NCBI GenBank assembly: GCA_021325215.1
Contig: JAJPHO010000077.1
Span: forward strand, 1-55,941
DNA: 55,941 bases
Origin: Alphaproteobacteria bacterium
Lineage (GTDB): Bacteria > Pseudomonadota > Alphaproteobacteria > Rhodospirillales > Magnetospirillaceae
Direction: 5' to 3'
Position 1 is the stretch's first letter. Every line of letters starts with the position of its first letter. Under the pieces are notes generated by a model, which ran no database searches, was not told the DNA's origin, and saw only the letters and a program-made list of their open reading frames with translations. This document shows, one piece after another, positions 51,692-55,941 of this stretch. The translations under genes were made by a program, and so were the position numbers.

Positions 51692-53248
51692 TCATACCCT
51701 CTGCATGCCGAATTCGCGGATCTTCTCGATCAGCTGCCGGTTCTTCGGCAGGCTGCGCGTCCATTTCTCCTTGAGCGCGGCGTTGCGGCGGAACGCCTCC
51801 TCCGCCCGGACGCCGTCGCGCACCAGATAGCCCCGTTCGCTGAGATCCATCTTAAAGCCCATGCCGAACAGCACATATTGATAGCTGGCGGCCGGGAACA
51901 TCTCGCTGTTGCTGGAAAAATCCTGGTCGCCGGGAGCGCGGTAGCGCCACAGGGCCAGCTGTTCCTGCAAGCTTTCCGGGATGGTGGCGGGATCGCGGTT
52001 ATCTTCCCAGAAGGCGCTGTCGGTGCGCTTGCTCAGCACATAGTGCAGCTTGAGGAAATCGATGATGCGGTCCCAGCGGTAGCGGGTCACGTCGTTGAAG
52101 CGCCGCGCCGTGATGTCCATGGTGTCGCGCGTCGCCGGCAGCATCGCGCTGATCATCTCGACCGAGAGCTCGATCAGCACCAGGGCGGAGGCTTCCAGAG
52201 GTTCGAGGAACCCCGCCGACAGGCCGACGGCGACGCAATTGCCCTTCCAGAAAATCTCGCGGTGGCCCGAGCGGATCGGGATCTCGCGCGGCTGCAGTTT
52301 TTCGATGGCCGGACCGACATGGGCGGCGAGATCGGCCTCGGCCCGCTCCTTCGTCGTGTGGGCGGTGGAATAGACATAGCCGACGCCGCGCCGGGTCTGG
52401 ATGCCGATATCGAAAATCCAGCCGTTGGATTGCGCCGCCGAGATGGTATAGGGCGGGATCTCCTGGTCCGGCGTGTCGTACGGGACCTGCACGGTCAGCG
52501 CCCGGTCGATGAACAGCACGTCCTGGCAGGAGCGGAACGGAACGCCGAGCGCCTTGCCGATCAGCAGCGCGTGGAAACCGGTGCAATCGACGAACAGATC
52601 CGCCGCCAGCGGGCCGTTCCGATGGGTCGCGAGATGGGCGACATCCCCCTTCCCGTCGAGGACGACGTCATCGACCTCGTCCACCACATGCCGCACGCCG
52701 AGTTTCTCGATGCAGTGCTTCCTGAGGAAATGCGCGAATTTATGGGCGTCGAGGTGATAGGCGTAATTGGCGACGCAGCCATATTCCGGCGTGGTGATCA
52801 GCTTGGGCGCCAGGCCCCCTTCGCACACCGCCTCCTGGAAACAGACCGCGTCCGAGAAGGACGGCACCGCCTCGTTGCCAGCCGCGTAATGGTTCCAGAA
52901 AGAGGCCAGGTCGAGGGAGGGAAACCCCTCCGGCAGGACCAGGGGATGATAGTAGAAATCATCCTCGGCCCCGGTCACCCAGCGGGTGAATTTGGCGCCC
53001 TGCTTGAAGGAGACGTCGCATTCGCGGAAGAAGTCGGTCTCTGATACGCCGATCTTGCGCAGGGTGTTGCGCATGGTCGGCCAGGTTCCCTCGCCCACGC
53101 CGATGATGCCGATCGCCTCGCTCTCGATCAGCGTGACAGCAAGATCATCCTCATGACCCTGGCGGTGCCGCGCGGCAATGACGGCGGCGGCCAGCCATCC
53201 CGCTGATCCGCCGCCGACGACGCATACCGATTTTATACGCTCGTTCAT
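51692..53248 (-). CDS. Flavin-dependent tryptophan halogenase-family protein, cassette 2
   Basis: The 518-residue protein has the FAD-binding motif SVCVVGGGSAGWLAAAVIAA, IGIIGVGEGTWPTM and the segment VGLSAGFLEPLEASALVLIE, so it belongs to the tryptophan halogenase family. The diagnostic WxWxIP motif is altered to WIFDIG (SNGWIFDIGIQTRRGVG), which removes the second Trp and the Pro. It follows the truncated TBDR by 3 bases and precedes SapC. It may therefore be a flavin monooxygenase-like relative rather than a halogenase. Compare the cassette 1 homolog, which keeps the motif. Confidence 0.85.
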   Translation of the reverse strand: MNERIKSVCVVGGGSAGWLAAAVIAARHRQGHEDDLAVTLIESEAIGIIGVGEGTWPTMRNTLRKIGVSETDFFRECDVSFKQGAKFTRWVTGAEDDFYYHPLVLPEGFPSLDLASFWNHYAAGNEAVPSFSDAVCFQEAVCEGGLAPKLITTPEYGCVANYAYHLDAHKFAHFLRKHCIEKLGVRHVVDEVDDVVLDGKGDVAHLATHRNGPLAADLFVDCTGFHALLIGKALGVPFRSCQDVLFIDRALTVQVPYDTPDQEIPPYTISAAQSNGWIFDIGIQTRRGVGYVYSTAHTTKERAEADLAAHVGPAIEKLQPREIPIRSGHREIFWKGNCVAVGLSAGFLEPLEASALVLIELSVEMISAMLPATRDTMDITARRFNDVTRYRWDRIIDFLKLHYVLSKRTDSAFWEDNRDPATIPESLQEQLALWRYRAPGDQDFSSNSEMFPAASYQYVLFGMGFKMDLSERGYLVRDGVRAEEAFRRNAALKEKWTRSLPKNRQLIEKIREFGMQRV

Positions 53249-53251
53249 GGG

Positions 53252-55941
53252 TCAGAAATTGGCCCTCACCCCGAAATTGACGCGCACACCGCTGTCTTCG
53301 GCATACAGGAACTGATTGCCATAATAGGCATATTTCAGCAGCGGCGTGTTGGTGATGTTGACCGCGTTGAAGAACACGCTGGCATAGTCGGTGACGTGAT
53401 AGGTCGAGCCGAAATCCAACTGGTAGCGCGGCCGCACCTGGGTCACCGCCTGACCGGCGCCGTTCAGGGGCGGCGGGGCGATATATTGCAGGAACTTGTC
53501 GCGCCAATTGACCGCCAGTCGGGCCTCGTACGGCCCCTTGTCGTAATAGAGCACGGCGTTGGCCGAGCTGGACAGGCCCGTGACGGCGAAGCTGTTGGAC
53601 AGGTTCTGGGCGTCGAGATTGTGGTCGGTTTCGGCATAGGTGCCGTTGAGCTGGAACCCGACGCCGGTATCCCACAGCGCCTGCTGATAAGCCGCCTCGA
53701 TGCCCTTGACCTGCGCTTCCTGCCCGTTCTCCGGCGCGGTGATCGAGAATTGCGCCGGCAATCCGGTGCCGGGATCGATCAGCGGCGCGCCGCTGGCCGA
53801 CGCGACCGTGCCGGTATGCTGGTTCAGCACGATGAAGTTGGTGACGTCCTTATAGAAGACGCCGAGCGAAACATAGTTGGTCTTGCCGTAGTAATATTCG
53901 GCCGACAGATCGAGATTGTTCGATTTGAACGGCTTCAGATTGGCATTGCCGCTGCTGGCGGCGAAATCGCCGGGGCGCAGCGTGACCAGGGTGGTGACCG
54001 GCGACAGATCTTCCAGCGTCGGCCTCGTGATGGTCTGCGACGCCGCGACGCGGGTGACCAGCTGGTCGGTGACGTCCCAGCGCAGCGAGAAATTGGGCAG
54101 GATGTCGGTGTAGTGATTATGCTGCCCGACCGTGCCGGTGCCGCCGGTCAGAACCTGATACTGGGTCGGATCGGTCAGGATCTTGGCCAGCTGGTTGAAA
54201 TTGGTCGACAAGCCGCTGATGTCCGAGAAGGTCGTCTCGACCCGGGCACCCAGCACGCCCTTCATCGGACGGCCGAAGAAATTGCCGCCGAATTCGCCTT
54301 CGAGATAGGCGCCCTGCACCTGTTCGACCACGTCGGTGTCGTTCACCTCGGGCGGGGCGAAGGTGAAGTTCGGGTTCAGCGCCCGCTGCTGCGCCGTGAT
54401 GGCGTTGAACAGGGTGTCGCCATTGAAGGTCAGCCATTTGTTCAGCAGATTGCCCGATCCGCTGATGCCGCTGAGGAATCCGCTGCCGGTGCTGAACACG
54501 CTGATCGGCACGCTGGCCGGGGCGGGAATGGTGTAGCCGCAGGTGGTGCAGCCGGTACCGCCATCGTTGGAATAGAGCCCGGTATTCTTGTCGTCGTGCG
54601 AGAAATAGAAGCCCCAGCGCATCTTGGTGAGGCCCATTCCGGCATCGTCGCCCTTATAGGTGAAATCGAGCCGGGCCTGCCCGACCTTGTCGTCCACGCC
54701 ATAGCCGCGCAGCAGCATCACATGCTGGAACAGGGGGTGGGTGCCGCCGGCGACGCCGCCCGGCGCGTTCGACCAGGTGGTGTAGGGCAGGATGTTGCCG
54801 GTATTGTTGACATAGGTGGTCGACGGCGCCGGATAGGAACCATAGGCCGCATTGTAGCCCAGCAGGGTCAGATAGGATTCGTCGCCGCCGCTGGGGTCCT
54901 CGACCGCGCGTGAATAGCTGCCGTCGAACACCATCTTGAGATTGTCGGTGATGTCCCAGTCGGCATTGAAGCCGAGATCGCCGGTCTTGGTGAATTTATC
55001 GAACTTCTTGTCGTGGAAATCGTCACCCAGACCCGAGCTCTGCGTCATGTCGATCGCGGTGCCGTTGGGGTCGGTGGTGACGCTATCGAGGCTGGAGGCG
55101 GTGAACCAATGGCCGAACGAACGGGCATCCGTCGTGTCCTTGAACTGCGAATAGAGCGAGTCCAGGGTCAGCACCAGATTTTCGGTCGGGGCATATTGGA
55201 AGACCAGGGTGCCGCCGATGCGCTGGCGGTCCTCGAAGGTCACGATCTCGTTGAAATCCTGCGGGATGAAGATGTTGCCCTGCGGATTGGTCGGGGTCCT
55301 GGCGACGCCGGCGCCGCCATTGATCGCGGCGGCGGGAATGCTCGGATTGACCAGCCAGCCGTCGGTCTGGGCCTGGTTCAGCCGGTCATGGCGTTCCTGA
55401 TAGGTGAAGCTGACCAGCGCACCGAATTTCCCGTCGAAATTGTCGCTGACCAGGAACGAGCCGTTCGGGGCGCTCTTGCTGCTGTTGAAATCGTAATCGC
55501 CGCTGACCGAGGCCGACCCTTTCAGTCCGGAATAATCGAACGGACGGGCGGTCTTGATGTTGACCGTGGCACCCACGCCGCCCGATTGCAGCGTCGCGGT
55601 CGAGGATTTGTAGACGTCGACGCCGGAGACCAGTTCCGAGGCCAAGGTGTCGAAAGAAAAAGCACGGCCGCTCGCCTGGCTGGGATCGGTGGGGGTGGCA
55701 ATCTGTCGGCCATTGACGAGCACCGTGTTGAATTCGGGACCGAAGCCGCGCACGGTGACGAAGGCGCCCTCGCCGCCGGAGCGGTCGATCGAGACGCCGG
55801 TGATGCGCTGCAGCGATTCGGCCAGATTGGTATCCGGCAGCTTGCCGATATCCTCGGTGGCGATCGAATCGACGATGCCCGACGATTCCATCTTGGTGGC
55901 CCGCGCGCTCTTCAGGCTGGCGCTGATGCCGGTGACGATGA
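53252..55941 (-). CDS. TonB-dependent receptor, N-terminus outside window
   Basis: The frame is open to the right-hand edge (55941), so the signal peptide and possibly more lie outside. The visible start reads IVTGISASLKSARATKMESS, then VDSIATEDIGKLPDTNLAES and LQRITGVSIDR, the plug-domain opening typical of carbohydrate-type TBDRs in Caulobacter and Xanthomonas. A plug (VRGFGPEFNTVLVNGRQIAT) and a long beta-barrel follow, ending VNFGVRANF with a terminal Phe. At least 896 residues are visible. It heads the halogenase/SapC/DUF6445 operon, so it likely imports a substrate those proteins act on. Confidence 0.93.
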   Translation of the reverse strand, partial: IVTGISASLKSARATKMESSGIVDSIATEDIGKLPDTNLAESLQRITGVSIDRSGGEGAFVTVRGFGPEFNTVLVNGRQIATPTDPSQASGRAFSFDTLASELVSGVDVYKSSTATLQSGGVGATVNIKTARPFDYSGLKGSASVSGDYDFNSSKSAPNGSFLVSDNFDGKFGALVSFTYQERHDRLNQAQTDGWLVNPSIPAAAINGGAGVARTPTNPQGNIFIPQDFNEIVTFEDRQRIGGTLVFQYAPTENLVLTLDSLYSQFKDTTDARSFGHWFTASSLDSVTTDPNGTAIDMTQSSGLGDDFHDKKFDKFTKTGDLGFNADWDITDNLKMVFDGSYSRAVEDPSGGDESYLTLLGYNAAYGSYPAPSTTYVNNTGNILPYTTWSNAPGGVAGGTHPLFQHVMLLRGYGVDDKVGQARLDFTYKGDDAGMGLTKMRWGFYFSHDDKNTGLYSNDGGTGCTTCGYTIPAPASVPISVFSTGSGFLSGISGSGNLLNKWLTFNGDTLFNAITAQQRALNPNFTFAPPEVNDTDVVEQVQGAYLEGEFGGNFFGRPMKGVLGARVETTFSDISGLSTNFNQLAKILTDPTQYQVLTGGTGTVGQHNHYTDILPNFSLRWDVTDQLVTRVAASQTITRPTLEDLSPVTTLVTLRPGDFAASSGNANLKPFKSNNLDLSAEYYYGKTNYVSLGVFYKDVTNFIVLNQHTGTVASASGAPLIDPGTGLPAQFSITAPENGQEAQVKGIEAAYQQALWDTGVGFQLNGTYAETDHNLDAQNLSNSFAVTGLSSSANAVLYYDKGPYEARLAVNWRDKFLQYIAPPPLNGAGQAVTQVRPRYQLDFGSTYHVTDYASVFFNAVNITNTPLLKYAYYGNQFLYAEDSGVRVNFGVRANF

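Noticed and set aside
1-55941. Search for tRNA, rRNA, CRISPR arrays and transposase genes
   Set aside because: By eye I found no cloverleaf with a conserved T-loop, no rRNA core motifs, no spaced direct repeats and no transposase signatures. A tRNAscan or Infernal search would be needed to exclude small RNAs.

Overview
The window looks like alphaproteobacterial chromosome: it is GC-rich, has many TonB-dependent receptors (TBDRs), a FecI/FecR-type ECF sigma system and TBDR/tryptophan-halogenase/SapC cassettes like those of Caulobacter- and sphingomonad-like bacteria. No rRNA, tRNA, CRISPR array or insertion sequence was recognised. Genes are packed in long, translationally coupled runs, and the longest gap without a gene is about 240 bases. 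Species cannot be named from the sequence alone.

Region 1 (1-11.9 kb, mainly + strand) holds the 3' part of a TBDR, a Ser-rich small protein, an exported methyltransferase-like protein, a chemoreceptor, a MipA/OmpV outer-membrane protein followed by an OmpR-type regulator and its kinase, a general porin on the - strand, and a second regulator/kinase pair. The gap before the chemoreceptor holds two tandem, related long hairpins whose stems differ by compensated substitutions.

Region 2 (11.9-19.8 kb, - strand) is an eight-gene phosphonate operon: PEP mutase fused to a nucleotidyltransferase, phosphonopyruvate decarboxylase, a flippase-like membrane protein, a CDP-alcohol phosphotransferase, 2-aminoethylphosphonate (AEP) transaminase, a stand-alone nucleotidyltransferase, a PhyH-type dioxygenase and a TPR-like protein. 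Together they predict PEP to phosphonopyruvate to phosphonoacetaldehyde to AEP to CMP-AEP to a phosphonolipid headgroup, possibly hydroxylated. Two genes carry lesions: an in-frame TGA in the flippase-like gene and a one-base frameshift in the TPR gene.

Region 3 (20.0-38.6 kb, - strand) is a compact type II secretion-like operon built from GspD/E/F/G parts plus PilM/N/O/P-like proteins and three further pseudopilins. Its first gene encodes a predicted 3013-residue secreted polysaccharidase with a GH2-like front end, five discoidin (F5/8C) modules, seven Ig-like modules and a C-terminal GH64 beta-1,3-glucanase domain. The simplest reading is a secretion machine that travels with its own giant substrate. 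A divergent ArsR-type regulator sits beside its promoter region.

Region 4 (38.8-55.9 kb) has an MFS transporter, an uncharacterised membrane protein, an S1/P1 nuclease, then two nutrient-uptake cassettes on the - strand. One is ECF sigma, FecR, an STN-domain TBDR, a flavin halogenase-like protein and a six-hairpin glycosidase-like protein. The other is a TBDR cut by the window end, a second halogenase-like protein, SapC and a DUF6445-type oxygenase. A 34-base promoter-like motif occurs twice, once upstream of the STN-domain TBDR and once facing antisense into the halogenase/SapC operon.
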